Assembly (NCBI GenBank): GCA_016708345.1
Contig: JADJFX010000006.1
Coordinates: forward strand, 1-36,809
DNA: 36,809 nucleotides
From: Candidatus Rhodoferax bjergmarkensis
Lineage (GTDB): Bacteria; Pseudomonadota; Gammaproteobacteria; Burkholderiales; Burkholderiaceae_C
Direction of reading: 5' to 3'
Part shown: one piece after another, positions 1-8,930 of the stretch
How the letters are laid out: each line of letters begins with the position of its first letter
Position numbering within the stretch: position 1 is the stretch's first letter
Notes under the pieces: model-generated
Databases searched by the model: none
The model's input: the letters and a program-made list of their open reading frames with translations, nothing else
Told to the model about the DNA's origin: nothing
Position numbers and translations under genes: made by a program

Positions 1-39
1 GATGTGGAAAACAAAAAGTACATGGAGGCAGAAATATGA
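1..39 (+). CDS. 3' end of upstream gene, possibly dusB
   Basis: An open frame enters from the left edge and reads DVENKKYMEAEI before a TGA at 37-39 that overlaps the fis ATG as ATGA. In most proteobacteria the tRNA-dihydrouridine synthase gene dusB lies directly before fis, so this may be its tail. Twelve residues are too few to identify the protein; the assignment rests on neighbourhood alone. Confidence 0.3.
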   Translation, partial: DVENKKYMEAEI

Positions 40-272
40 GCAAAAAGCACATAGAAGAGTGTGTAAGGACCAGCCTGGAAGGCTATCTGCGCGATTTGCA
101 GGGCATTGAGCCAGGTGGCATGTATGACATGCTGATCACCGTGGTTGAAAAACCGCTGCTCGAAGTTGTCATGCTTTATTCCGACAACAACCAGTCCAAA
201 GCCGCCCAGTGGCTGGGGCTGAACCGCAACACGCTGCGCAAGAAGCTGCTTGAACACAAGATGCTCGATTGA
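36..272 (+). CDS. fis: Fis family nucleoid-associated DNA-binding protein
   Basis: This 78-aa protein has the Fis layout: an N-terminal dimerisation region (about residues 8-40, with MYDMLITVVEKPLLEVVM) and a C-terminal helix-turn-helix (about 50-76) containing NQSKAAQWLGLNRNTLRKKL, the signature DNA-contacting segment. Fis bends DNA, shapes the nucleoid and regulates rRNA operons and recombination. The start follows a good ribosome-binding site (GGAGG at 25-29) and overlaps the stop of the upstream frame. The length is typical for betaproteobacterial Fis, which lacks part of the enterobacterial N-terminal beta-hairpin. Purine synthesis gene purH follows at once, a common betaproteobacterial order. 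Identification is secure. Confidence 0.95.
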   Translation: MSKKHIEECVRTSLEGYLRDLQGIEPGGMYDMLITVVEKPLLEVVMLYSDNNQSKAAQWLGLNRNTLRKKLLEHKMLD

Positions 273-348
273 CTCCCCACAAGACTCCGATTTTTTCGTC
301 TCCCCTTCGGTCAATCTGACCGATTCCATGAACTCAACCCCTCAAGCC

Positions 349-1944
349 ATGAACGCACTCATTTCCGTCTCCGACAAAACCGGCATCGTTGAATTTGCCA
401 AAGCCCTGCACGAGCTGGGCATCAAACTGCTGTCTACCGGCGGCACTGCCAAACTGCTCGCCGACCAGGGTTTGCCCGTCACTGAAGTGGCCCAACTCAC
501 AGGCTTTCCTGAAATGCTCGACGGCCGCGTCAAAACCCTGCATCCCAAGGTCCACGGCGGCCTGCTGGCCCGGCGCGACCTGCCTGAGCACATGGCGGCA
601 TTGAAAGAGCATCACATCGACACCATTGATTTGCTGGTGGTTAATCTGTACCCGTTCGAAGCCACGGTGGCCAAGGCGGGTTGCACGCTGGAAGACGCGA
701 TTGAAAACATCGACATCGGCGGCCCCGCCATGGTGCGCAGCGCCGCCAAGAACTGGAAGGACGTGGGCGTCTTGACTGACGCGTCGCAATACGCCGGTGT
801 GCTGGCTGAACTCAAGCTTGAGGGCAAACTCACAGCCAAGACCAAGTTCGCCTTGTCGGTGGCCGCGTTCAACCGCATCAGCCAGTACGACGGTGCCATC
901 AGTGACTATCTTTCGTCCATTACTTTTGAAGAAGGCAACAACACGCCCACGCGAACGCTGTTTCCCGGTCAGTCCAATGGCCGCTTCACCAAGCTGCAAG
1001 ACCTGCGCTACGGCGAAAACCCGCACCAGCAGGCCGCTTTTTACAGCGACCTGTACCCCGCCCCCGGCTCGCTGGTCACTGCCAAACAGTTGCAGGGCAA
1101 GGAACTCAGCTACAACAACATCGCCGACGCCGACGCCGCTTGGGAATGCGTCAAGAGCTTTGATGCATCTAAAGAGGCCGCCTGCGTCATCGTCAAGCAC
1201 GCCAACCCCTGCGGCGTGGCGTTGGGCGCGGATGCTCTGGCGGCCTACAGCAAGGCCTTTCAAACCGACCCGACTTCCGCTTTTGGGGGCATTATTGCCC
1301 TCAACCGCACACTGGACGAGCGTGCAGCGCTACAAATTTCGAAGCAATTCGTTGAGGTGCTGATGGCTCCCGGCTACACACCTGAAGCGCTCGAAGTCTT
1401 CAAGAGCAAGGTCAACGTGCGTATTCTGCAGATCAGCCTGCCCGCTGGTGGCAGCACCGATTGGGACAATGGCCGCAATGCCATGGATGTCAAACGCATT
1501 GGCTCCGGCTTGCTGATGCAAACGGCGGACAACCATGAACTGACGCTGGCCGACCTGAAAGTCGTCACCAAGCTCCAGCCCACGCAAGAGCAGCTGCAAG
1601 ACCTGCTGTTCGCCTGGAACGTGGCCAAATACGTGAAGAGCAACGCCATCGTGTTCTGCAAAGGCGGCATGACCATGGGTGTTGGTGCCGGTCAGATGAG
1701 CCGTCTGGATTCCGCCCGCATTGCAAGCATCAAGGCCCAGCACGCCAATTTGAGCCTGCAGGGCACGGCCGTGGCCAGCGACGCCTTCTTCCCGTTCCGC
1801 GACGGGCTCGACGTGGTGGTGGACGCGGGCGCCAGCTGCATCATTCAGCCCGGCGGCTCCATGCGCGACCAGGAAGTAATTGACGCAGCCGACGAGCGCG
1901 GCGTGGCGATGGTGTTCTCAGGGGTGCGGCATTTCAGGCATTGA
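349..1944 (+). CDS. purH: Bifunctional AICAR transformylase/IMP cyclohydrolase
   Basis: PurH catalyses the last two steps of IMP synthesis. The N-terminal cyclohydrolase (MGS-like) domain shows ISVSDKTGI, LSTGGTAKLL and GRVKTLHPKVHGG; the AICAR transformylase domain shows KLQDLRYGENPHQQAA, VIVKHANPCGVA, TDPTSAFGG and, near the end, FPFRDGLD and IIQPGGS. The protein is 531 residues from the ATG at 349, close to the 529 of the E. coli enzyme. The frame is open further upstream, with ATGs at 250 (inside fis) and 328, but family members begin at the MNALISVSDK block, so 349 is preferred; no clear ribosome-binding site decides between 328 and 349. A 6-bp hairpin lies just after the stop. Cytoplasmic enzyme. 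Confidence 0.97.
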   Translation: MNALISVSDKTGIVEFAKALHELGIKLLSTGGTAKLLADQGLPVTEVAQLTGFPEMLDGRVKTLHPKVHGGLLARRDLPEHMAALKEHHIDTIDLLVVNLYPFEATVAKAGCTLEDAIENIDIGGPAMVRSAAKNWKDVGVLTDASQYAGVLAELKLEGKLTAKTKFALSVAAFNRISQYDGAISDYLSSITFEEGNNTPTRTLFPGQSNGRFTKLQDLRYGENPHQQAAFYSDLYPAPGSLVTAKQLQGKELSYNNIADADAAWECVKSFDASKEAACVIVKHANPCGVALGADALAAYSKAFQTDPTSAFGGIIALNRTLDERAALQISKQFVEVLMAPGYTPEALEVFKSKVNVRILQISLPAGGSTDWDNGRNAMDVKRIGSGLLMQTADNHELTLADLKVVTKLQPTQEQLQDLLFAWNVAKYVKSNAIVFCKGGMTMGVGAGQMSRLDSARIASIKAQHANLSLQGTAVASDAFFPFRDGLDVVVDAGASCIIQPGGSMRDQEVIDAADERGVAMVFSGVRHFRH

Positions 1945-1968
1945 GGCTGGGCGAACTGCAAACCTTAT

Positions 1969-1986
1969 GTGGGCGACATGGCCCAC
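1969..1986. terminator. Weak hairpin between convergent purH and dciA-like gene
   Basis: GTGGGC-gacatg-GCCCAC forms a perfect 6-bp stem between two convergent genes. No run of T follows on either strand, so this is at best a weak or bidirectional terminator. Confidence 0.3.
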
Positions 1987-2005
1987 GCCTTGACCAGCCA
2001 CCCGC

Positions 2006-2305
2006 TTAAATTTGGACCTTCAATCGAATTGAGTTAACCTCCCACCCCTTGACCCGCAAGTGGGCTTCAAGCGAGGGGAGAAGTTGGCGAATTTTGGCTG
2101 CTGCTGCGTTGTTGTTCAGAATCATGCACCACACGGGGCCTTCAATCGGGCCGGCTTGGATGGCAGGGCGAAGCGCTGGGGGGATCAAGGATTCAATGGC
2201 CTTGAGTCTCGCAGTCGATTCACGGGTAAGTTCGGTCAGTCTTGCCAGCGTTGGCGAGTCTTGACTGGCCTGCAGCAGCGAGACCGAATGTTGACGGCGG
2301 TACAT
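2006..2305 (-). CDS. DUF721 (DciA-like) protein
   Basis: This 99-aa protein resembles the DUF721/DciA family: a helical N-terminus (LLQASQDSPTLARLTELT), LIPPALRPAIQAGPIEG, then VWCMILNNNAAAAKIRQLLP and a C-terminal LRVKGWEVNSIRLKV strand. DciA proteins act as loaders or operators of the replicative helicase DnaB in bacteria lacking DnaC/DnaI. In Burkholderiales a gene of this family usually sits on the opposite strand just before the M23 peptidase and secA, as here. It is divergent from the M23 gene with only 24 bp between start codons, so the two promoters must overlap or lie within the coding ends. The family match is by pattern, not by search. Confidence 0.7.
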   Translation of the reverse strand: MYRRQHSVSLLQASQDSPTLARLTELTRESTARLKAIESLIPPALRPAIQAGPIEGPVWCMILNNNAAAAKIRQLLPSLEAHLRVKGWEVNSIRLKVQI

Positions 2306-2329
2306 GAATAAGTTGCTCGAGGAGACTCA

Positions 2330-3334
2330 ATGCAGTTGATTATCACGGATGCATGGCTTGCCAAAAGCAGAGCCATTCACCTCAGTGGACGAAGATTGGT
2401 TTTTGCAGGCTTGCTGGCTTCCTTGACACTGATGCTGGTGGCCGCTGGTTTGTACCATTGGGTGTTCCTCAAGGGTGCGCGCGAGGGCTGGCCAGTTGTC
2501 GGGGCGGTGGTTAGATTGGTTGCCAAGGATGAGCTTGAACAGCGCGACCGATTTATGCGCGAAAACCTGGATGTGCTGGCGCGCAAACTGGGCGAGATGC
2601 AGGCCAAAATGACGCAGCTTGAGTCTTTGGGGGAGCGGGTTTCCGGTCTGGCCGGTGTGAATCCAAACGAAATAAAAATAAAACCGGGTCAAGGCGGTGT
2701 ACTGGTGCCGGGCCGTCCCTTGTCGATGGAAGAACTTGAAACCACCCTGAGCGCGCTGGACCGCTTGACAGATCAGCGTGTTGACTTGATGACGGTGATC
2801 GAGTCTCGGTTGTTTGACCAAAAAATTCGCACCCTGATGGTGCCGACACAGCCGCCGGTGGCTGAAGGCAACTTGGGCTCCATTTTTGGGTGGCGTATTG
2901 ACCCAATCACCGGTGGCTCGGCGTTGCACACAGGGCTGGATTTTCAGGCCAGTCAGGGAACGCCGATTGTGGCTGCTGCCGGTGGTGTGGTGGTGGTGCA
3001 GGAGTTTCATCCGCAGTATGGAAACATGATTGAAATTGACCACGGCAATGACTTGCTCACACGTTATGCCCATGCTTCCAGAACCTTGGTCAAAAAAGGA
3101 GATTTGATCAAGCGTGGGCAAAAAATTGCAGAGGTTGGCAATACAGGGCGATCTACAGGTGCCCATTTACATTTTGAGTTGTTGGTGCAAGGCATCGCGC
3201 AGGATCCGCAGAAGTTTCTGGAGGCTGGCCGCAAGCTCGCTACCCGGACCTCAACCCGGCTTGAAAGTTCATTTGCAACGCGTCATGCAAAACTTGAGGG
3301 TTCTGTGGAAGAACACACGACCGGGCAAAGGTAA
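2330..3334 (+). CDS. M23 family (LytM-type) metallopeptidase, membrane-anchored
   Basis: This 334-aa protein is a probable murein endopeptidase or amidase activator facing the periplasm. One N-terminal membrane helix (about residues 23-45) is followed by a coiled-coil-prone linker (67-105) and a C-terminal LytM domain (about 175-300). The zinc ligands of an active M23 enzyme are present: H200 and D204 in HTGLD and H281 in HLHFE; H248 (YAHAS) and H279 are the expected catalytic histidines. The start follows GAGGAG at 2316-2321. It lies directly before secA, the common Burkholderiales order. Homologues are named variously (NlpD/EnvC-like or simply M23), so no symbol is given. Confidence 0.88.
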   Translation: MQLIITDAWLAKSRAIHLSGRRLVFAGLLASLTLMLVAAGLYHWVFLKGAREGWPVVGAVVRLVAKDELEQRDRFMRENLDVLARKLGEMQAKMTQLESLGERVSGLAGVNPNEIKIKPGQGGVLVPGRPLSMEELETTLSALDRLTDQRVDLMTVIESRLFDQKIRTLMVPTQPPVAEGNLGSIFGWRIDPITGGSALHTGLDFQASQGTPIVAAAGGVVVVQEFHPQYGNMIEIDHGNDLLTRYAHASRTLVKKGDLIKRGQKIAEVGNTGRSTGAHLHFELLVQGIAQDPQKFLEAGRKLATRTSTRLESSFATRHAKLEGSVEEHTTGQR

Positions 3335-3477
3335 AATGAGTCGTTTAGTTGTGTCGGTGTGACCCGTTCCGTTAACGCGGTTGAGTTTCGCGATGCTGAC
3401 CTCACTTCATTCAGATTAGAAAAAAGGATTGCGTTGCTTTGTTGTTCCAAGTGGACTGACGGGCCCGCCTAGCATTC

Positions 3478-6243
3478 ATGGCCACCAACTTTCTCACCAA
3501 AATTTTCGGCAGTCGCAATGACCGCCTGCTCAAACAATATCGCGCGAGCGTTGTTCGCATCAATGCGATGGAACCAGAGTTTGAAAAACTGTCGGATGAC
3601 GGTTTGCGTGAAAAAACGACGCAGTTCAAGGCACGCATTGCCGCAGGCGAGTCGCTTGATTCATTGCTGCCAGAGGCGTTTGCCGTGGTGCGTGAGGGTT
3701 CCAAGCGCGTTATGAAAATGCGTCATTTCGATGTGCAGTTGCTGGGAGGAATGTCACTGCACTACGGAAAAATTTCTGAAATGGGCACGGGCGAGGGCAA
3801 GACGCTGACGGCCACGTTGGCGGTGTACCTCAATGCGTTGTCCGGCAAGGGTGTCCACGTGGTCACGGTGAATGATTACCTGGCCAACCGTGACGCGCAG
3901 TGGATGGGAAAGCTCTATAACTTTTTGGGTTTGAGTGTCGGGATTAATTTGCCCAACATGCAGCGTGAGGAGAAGCAGGCTGCTTACCGGGCGGACATTA
4001 CCTACGGAACCAACAACGAGTATGGTTTTGATTACCTGCGCGACAACATGGTTTATGAGGCAGCAGACCGTGTTCAGCGCGGTTTGAACTACGCCATTGT
4101 TGATGAGGTGGATTCCATTTTGATTGATGAGGCACGCACGCCACTCATCATCAGTGGTCAGGCAGAGAATCAAACCAATCTGTACATTGCCATCAACAAG
4201 ATTGTTCCCCAGCTGACTCGTCAAGAAGGTGAGGCGGACCCGCGCACCGGCGAGGGTGTCACCAAGCCGGGCGACTTTACGCTCGACGAAAAAAGCCATC
4301 AGGTCGTTTTGACCGAAGACGGTCATGAAAGTGCCGAGCGCATTCTGTTTGGCTTGGGGTTGATTCCAGAAGGCGCAACGCTTTACGACCCGGCCAATAT
4401 CACGCTCATGCATCACCTGTATGCCGCCTTGCGTGCCAATCACCTGTACCACCGTGACCAGCAATATGTTGTGCAAAACGGCGAGATCGTGATCGTTGAT
4501 GAATTTACCGGTCGCTTGATGACGGGCCGCCGCTGGAGCGATGGCTTGCACCAGGCGGTGGAGGCCAAAGAGGGTGTGGACATCCAGCCGGAAAACCAGA
4601 CCATGGCGTCGATTACGTTCCAGAACTATTTCCGACTTTACGGAAAGTTGGCCGGGATGACCGGCACGGCGGATACCGAAGCCTATGAATTCCAGGAAAT
4701 TTATGGGCTGGAAACGGTTGTGATGCCGCCCAATCGGCCCAGCAAGCGTGAAGACCAGCTCGATCGCGTGTACAAGACAACGCGCGAAAAATACGAGGCA
4801 GCCATCAAGGATATTCGTGAATGCTACGAACGTGGGCAACCAGTTCTCGTGGGCACGACTTCGATTGACAACTCCGAAATCATTTCGAAGCTGCTTGAAA
4901 AAGAAAAATTGCCACACCAGGTGCTCAACGCCAAGCAGCATGCTCGTGAAGCCGACATCGTGGCCCAGGCCGGTCGTGCCAAGATGATTACGATTGCCAC
5001 CAACATGGCGGGCCGTGGAACCGACATTGTGCTGGGCGGCAATATTGGCCCGGCTGTTGAAGCGGTGGAGGCCGACGAGTCACTGGACGCTGCACAGAAA
5101 AAGCAAAAAATTGACCTGATTCGTGCGCAGTGGACCAAAGACCACGAGCAGGTCAAGGCGCTGGGTGGTTTGCGCATCATCGCCACTGAACGACACGAGT
5201 CGCGGCGCATCGACAACCAGTTGCGTGGCCGTTCAGGCCGCCAGGGCGACCCTGGTTCTTCGCGTTTTTACCTCAGTCTTGATGATTCGCTCATGCGCAT
5301 TTTTGCCGGTGACCGGGTCAAAGCCATCATGGACCGGCTCAAAATGCCCGATGGTGAAGCCATTGAGGCGGGTATTGTCACGCGCAGCATCGAGGGTGCG
5401 CAGCGCAAGGTTGAAGCCCGCAATTTCGACATACGCAAGCAACTGCTGGAGTATGACGATGTCTCCAATGACCAGCGACGGGTGATCTACCAGCAGCGCA
5501 ACGAAATACTGGATGCGCCCGATCTGTCGGCGCAGATCACGTCCCTGCGCGAAGGCTGTTTCAGTGACTTGGTGAGCCAGTATGTGCCTCACGAATCGGT
5601 TGAAGAGCAGTGGGACATCAAGACGCTGGAAAAAGTGTTGTCGGATGAGTGGGGTGTGGATGTGCCCTTGCAAGCCGAAGTGAGTGCTGCCAGTGCCATT
5701 ACCGATGAAGACATTCAGGCGCGGGTGCGCGCACAGGCCAACAAGGTGTTTGCAGCCAAGGTGGAGTTGGCCGGCGGCGAAAACTTTACTCGCTTCGAGC
5801 GCATGGTGTTGTTGCAAAGCATTGACACGCATTGGCGAGATCATCTGAGCGCGCTGGATTACTTGCGCCAGGGCATACATTTGCGCGGCTATGCGCAAAA
5901 ACAACCCAAGCAGGAGTACAAGCGCGAAGCCTTCGAGTTGTTCGGTCAGTTGCTTGATTCGGTCAAAAACGAGGTCACCAAGATTCTCATTACGGTCAAA
6001 ATTCAATCGAATGAACAGCTGGACCAGGCGGCGCAAGAGCTGGAAAACCGTGGCGAGAGTATTTCCAACCTGACCTATACCGCGCCAACCGAAAGCGGGG
6101 AAGTGCAAATTACGGTGGATGAAGAAACCGTTAGCAAAAAAGAGCCTGCAACAGCCATTCCTGCCGCCCACATTGGCCGCAATGATCCTTGCCCTTGCGG
6201 CAGTGGAAAAAAATACAAGCAATGCCACGGAAAGCTGGTTTGA
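3478..6243 (+). CDS. secA: Preprotein translocase ATPase SecA
   Basis: SecA is the motor that drives unfolded preproteins through SecYEG. The 921-aa length is normal for betaproteobacteria. Visible landmarks are the N-terminal FGSRNDRLLKQYR, Walker A MGTGEGKT (K108), the ITYGTNNEYGFDYLRDNM motif, the DEAD-like VDEVDSILIDEARTPLIIS, the second-domain motifs ATNMAGRGTDI and QLRGRSGRQGDPG, and the C-terminal zinc site CPCGSGKKYKQCHG that binds SecB and phospholipid. The start is supported by family alignment of MATNFLTKIFGSRNDR. About 140 bp of untranslated sequence precedes it; I could not pick out a convincing promoter or SecM-like leader there. A strong terminator follows. Confidence 0.99.
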   Translation: MATNFLTKIFGSRNDRLLKQYRASVVRINAMEPEFEKLSDDGLREKTTQFKARIAAGESLDSLLPEAFAVVREGSKRVMKMRHFDVQLLGGMSLHYGKISEMGTGEGKTLTATLAVYLNALSGKGVHVVTVNDYLANRDAQWMGKLYNFLGLSVGINLPNMQREEKQAAYRADITYGTNNEYGFDYLRDNMVYEAADRVQRGLNYAIVDEVDSILIDEARTPLIISGQAENQTNLYIAINKIVPQLTRQEGEADPRTGEGVTKPGDFTLDEKSHQVVLTEDGHESAERILFGLGLIPEGATLYDPANITLMHHLYAALRANHLYHRDQQYVVQNGEIVIVDEFTGRLMTGRRWSDGLHQAVEAKEGVDIQPENQTMASITFQNYFRLYGKLAGMTGTADTEAYEFQEIYGLETVVMPPNRPSKREDQLDRVYKTTREKYEAAIKDIRECYERGQPVLVGTTSIDNSEIISKLLEKEKLPHQVLNAKQHAREADIVAQAGRAKMITIATNMAGRGTDIVLGGNIGPAVEAVEADESLDAAQKKQKIDLIRAQWTKDHEQVKALGGLRIIATERHESRRIDNQLRGRSGRQGDPGSSRFYLSLDDSLMRIFAGDRVKAIMDRLKMPDGEAIEAGIVTRSIEGAQRKVEARNFDIRKQLLEYDDVSNDQRRVIYQQRNEILDAPDLSAQITSLREGCFSDLVSQYVPHESVEEQWDIKTLEKVLSDEWGVDVPLQAEVSAASAITDEDIQARVRAQANKVFAAKVELAGGENFTRFERMVLLQSIDTHWRDHLSALDYLRQGIHLRGYAQKQPKQEYKREAFELFGQLLDSVKNEVTKILITVKIQSNEQLDQAAQELENRGESISNLTYTAPTESGEVQITVDEETVSKKEPATAIPAAHIGRNDPCPCGSGKKYKQCHGKLV

Positions 6244-6265
6244 GGTGAATCGTTCATGAACAATT

Positions 6266-6291
6266 GGGCCTTCGTGGCCCTTTTGTTTTTT
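6266..6291 (+). terminator. Rho-independent terminator after secA
   Basis: GGGCC-ttcgt-GGCCC forms a GC-rich stem immediately followed by TTTTGTTTTTT. It closes secA and separates it from argJ, which has its own ribosome-binding site 45 bases further on. Confidence 0.88.
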
Positions 6292-6337
6292 GGGAAAGTT
6301 ATTTTGTTAAACCCCGGTATTCGTTGAAAGGAAAAAT

Positions 6338-7567
6338 ATGTCTGTCAACCTGTCTGCTCCCAACCCTGCAGAGCTGTTTCCAATTGCGGGTGTGCGCATC
6401 GGCGTGACTGAAGCGGGGATTCGCAAGGCCAATCGCAAAGACTTGACCGTCGTGCTGATTGACAAAGGCGCTTCAGTGTCGGGTGTCTTCACGCAAAATC
6501 GTTTTTGTGCGGCGCCGGTTCAGCTGTGTCGTGAACATCTGGCCAGTGGTACACCGGTCAGGGCCATGCTGATCAATACCGGCAATGCCAATGCGGGGAC
6601 CGGTGAAGATGGGCGAGCCCGTGCCCTGAAATCCTGTGTTGCACTGGCGCATCGTCTGGACATCTCCCCGCAGGAAATTTTGCCTTTTTCCACCGGTGTC
6701 ATCATGGAGTCTTTGCCTGTTGACCGCATCGAGGCTGGCTTGGCGGGTGCCCTGGCGGATGTGCGTGAGAACAACTGGCTGCGCGCTGCAGAAGGCATCA
6801 TGACCACCGACACCGTGGCCAAGGCTTTTGGCACGCAGGTGATGATTGGTGGCGCACGGGTGAGTATCACCGGCATCAGCAAAGGGGCGGGCATGATCCG
6901 GCCGAATATGGCCACCATGCTTGGTTTTATGGCCACCGATGCCTGTGTCAGCCAGGCGCTGATGCACCAGCTGGCCAACGAGCTGGCTGAAGGTTCATTC
7001 AACCGGGTGACGGTGGATGGCGACACCTCCACCAACGACTCTTTTGTGGTGATTGCCACCAACAAGGCATCCCATGCCGTGATCGATTCGCTGGACAGCG
7101 CCGACGGAAAAGCCTTGAAGACGGCCATGCTGGAGGTTGCACGAAAACTGGCACAAGCCATTGTGCGGGATGGGGAGGGGGCTACTAAATTTATATCAAT
7201 CAAGGTTGAAGGGGGTAAAAACCAGCTGGAATGTCGCCAGGTGGCCTATGCCATTGCCCATTCGCCGCTGGTGAAAACAGCATTTTTTGCCAGTGATCCT
7301 AATTTGGGCCGCATTTTGGCTGCCGTCGGCTATGCCGGTATCAGCGATCTGGATCAGACCGGTATTGATCTGTACCTGGATGATGTTCATGTGGCCGTGC
7401 AAGGCGGGCGCAATCCTTTGTACCGTGAAGAAGAGGGTCAGCGGGTCATGAAACAAAGCGAGATCACGGTGCGGGTGGTGCTGGGGCGCGGCGATGCGGC
7501 AGACACGGTCTGGACCTGTGACCTTAGCCACGAATACGTCACGATCAACGCCGATTACCGTTCATGA
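6338..7567 (+). CDS. argJ: Bifunctional glutamate N-acetyltransferase/ornithine acetyltransferase
   Basis: ArgJ transfers the acetyl group from N-acetylornithine to glutamate, closing the cyclic arginine pathway. The 409-aa precursor is expected to self-cleave at the ATML motif: the block KGAGMIRPNMATMLGFMATD contains T193, the new N-terminal nucleophile of the beta chain. Other family blocks are LINTGNANAGTGEDG, FSTGVIMESLP, NRVTVDGDTSTNDS and RDGEGATKFI, with KTAFFASDPNLGRI near the C-terminus. The ATG follows GAAAGGA. The stop overlaps the next start as ATGA, so argJ and the DUF815 ATPase are translationally coupled. A sequence inside the ATKFI codons resembles half of the local dispersed repeat but encodes conserved residues. 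Confidence 0.97.
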   Translation: MSVNLSAPNPAELFPIAGVRIGVTEAGIRKANRKDLTVVLIDKGASVSGVFTQNRFCAAPVQLCREHLASGTPVRAMLINTGNANAGTGEDGRARALKSCVALAHRLDISPQEILPFSTGVIMESLPVDRIEAGLAGALADVRENNWLRAAEGIMTTDTVAKAFGTQVMIGGARVSITGISKGAGMIRPNMATMLGFMATDACVSQALMHQLANELAEGSFNRVTVDGDTSTNDSFVVIATNKASHAVIDSLDSADGKALKTAMLEVARKLAQAIVRDGEGATKFISIKVEGGKNQLECRQVAYAIAHSPLVKTAFFASDPNLGRILAAVGYAGISDLDQTGIDLYLDDVHVAVQGGRNPLYREEEGQRVMKQSEITVRVVLGRGDAADTVWTCDLSHEYVTINADYRS

Positions 7568-8442
7568 ACGAGAAGTTCGAGCATTTATTGCTTCGCACGG
7601 AGCAACTCATCACCCGCATTGAATCAGCATTGCCGCAGTCACTGTCGCCCCCGGATTGGACTGCTGGCGTGGCCTTTCGGTATCGCAAGCGAGGCCGAGG
7701 ACAGGGCAGGCTGGAGCCCGTGCGTCATGTGGGCAGCATGCGCTTGGCTGATTTGAAAGAAATTGAAACTCAAAAAGAAAAAATTCAGCTCAATACCGCC
7801 CAGTTTGTGGGCAACAAGCCTGCTAACAATGTGTTGCTGACAGGTGCCCGGGGGACCGGAAAGTCTTCCTTGATCAAAGCCTGTTTGACTGAATTTTCGG
7901 GGCGCGGCTTGCGCCTGATTGAGGTTGATAAAGAGGATTTAGTCGATCTGCCAGACATCGTGGATGTGGTGTCTGATCGCCCTGAAAAATTCATTGTGTT
8001 TTGTGATGACCTGAGTTTTGAGGACGGTGAACCCGGCTACAAGGCACTCAAGTCGATTTTGGATGGTTCGGTGGCGGCTACCACGCCCAATGTCCTGATT
8101 TACGCCACCAGCAACCGGCGCCATCTGTTACCCGAGTACATGAAGGAAAACCTGAGTTATACGCATACGGCCGATGGCGAGGTCCATCCGGGTGAGGCAG
8201 TGGAGGAGAAAATTTCGCTCTCTGATCGTTTTTGCCTGTGGGTCAGTTTTTATCCGTTCAGCCAGGATGAGTACCTGACGATTGTTGCGCAGTGGCTGGC
8301 TTCGCTGGGGGTCAAACCGGAGACGATTCACGATGCAAGGCCGCAAGCACTGGTGTGGGCGCTTGAGCGTGGCTCCCGCAGTGGTCGGGTGGCTTACCAG
8401 TTTGCCCGTGACTATGCCGGCAAACATGCGCTTGAGTCATGA
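7564..8442 (+). CDS. DUF815 family AAA-type ATP-binding protein
   Basis: This 292-aa ATPase has Walker A GARGTGKSS (K100), a Walker B-like FIVFCDDLSF (D148, D149), the sensor-like LIYATSNRRHLLPEYM, and a C-terminal helical lid ending SRSGRVAYQFARDY. This is the DUF815 pattern; the cellular role of the family is not firmly established. It begins in an ATGA overlap with argJ and ends in another ATGA overlap with mutT, so it sits in the middle of a coupled trio. This order is typical for Burkholderiales and does not by itself reveal a function. No membrane segment is seen. Confidence 0.85.
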   Translation: MNEKFEHLLLRTEQLITRIESALPQSLSPPDWTAGVAFRYRKRGRGQGRLEPVRHVGSMRLADLKEIETQKEKIQLNTAQFVGNKPANNVLLTGARGTGKSSLIKACLTEFSGRGLRLIEVDKEDLVDLPDIVDVVSDRPEKFIVFCDDLSFEDGEPGYKALKSILDGSVAATTPNVLIYATSNRRHLLPEYMKENLSYTHTADGEVHPGEAVEEKISLSDRFCLWVSFYPFSQDEYLTIVAQWLASLGVKPETIHDARPQALVWALERGSRSGRVAYQFARDYAGKHALES

Positions 8443-8930
8443 GTTCTTCCATGCTGGTGGCCGATGCTGCTTTGCCCCGTGACGGCGGCAGGGATCGGGC
8501 CGTGGTCGATGTCGCCGTCGGTGTTCTGATAAGGCCCGGAGGCGACTTTTTGCTGACCTCCAGACCCGCCGGCAAGGTTTATGCTGGCTACTGGGAGTTT
8601 CCCGGCGGCAAGCTGGAGCCGGGCGAAACGGTCGAGCAGGCCTTGCAACGTGAATTGCAGGAGGAGCTTGGGATTGTGATAGGTCACGCCAAGCCCTGGA
8701 AAGTTGAAATGGTCGACTATCCCCACGCACTGGTACGGCTCAACTTTTGCCAAGTGTTTGATTGGACCGGTGAGTTGGAGATGCGCGAGGGGCAAGCCTT
8801 TTCCTGGCAGCATCTTCCGGTGCAGGTTCAGCCTGTGTTGCCGGGCACGGTGCCGGTGTTGCAGTGGTTTGCCGACGAACAGGGGTTTTTTGGTGCTACA
8901 TATTTAGTAGCTGCTTGCGCAAGTAAATAG
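8439..8930 (+). CDS. mutT: Nudix hydrolase, MutT-type 8-oxo-dGTP diphosphatase
   Basis: The protein hydrolyses oxidised nucleotides such as 8-oxo-dGTP. The full Nudix box (G-x5-E-x7-RE-x2-EE-x-G) is present: G57, E63, R71, E72, E75, E76, G78. Before it lie VAVGVLIRPGGDFLLTSRP and YWEFPGGK, and the acidic DYPHALVRLNF segment is typical of MutT. It has 163 residues; the first 20 or so are non-conserved, so a later start is possible, but the ATG at 8439 overlaps the previous stop as ATGA. The last 12 residues (GATYLVAACASK) and the codons just before the stop are encoded by a copy of the dispersed GCTA-N9-TAGC repeat, so the natural C-terminus may once have differed. Confidence 0.9.
   Translation: MSSSMLVADAALPRDGGRDRAVVDVAVGVLIRPGGDFLLTSRPAGKVYAGYWEFPGGKLEPGETVEQALQRELQEELGIVIGHAKPWKVEMVDYPHALVRLNFCQVFDWTGELEMREGQAFSWQHLPVQVQPVLPGTVPVLQWFADEQGFFGATYLVAACASK

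Noticed and set aside
1329..1346. GCTACAAATTTCGAAGC in purH as a repeat copy
   Set aside because: The second arm is AAGC rather than TAGC, the flank does not match, and the codons fit the family sequence.
3754..4941. Long open frame (395 codons) on the minus strand opposite secA
   Set aside because: It lies wholly inside secA, has no family-like motif or ribosome-binding site, and arises from the codon bias of secA. The same holds for long antisense frames opposite purH (334-1263), secA (5233-6228) and the protease gene (22568-23704).
7178..7198. GCTACTAAATTTATATC in argJ as an eighth GCTA-N9-TAGC copy
   Set aside because: One arm is wrong (TATC), the flanking TGCTTGCGC side is absent, and the bases encode the conserved ArgJ block GEGATKFI, so chance resemblance is more likely.
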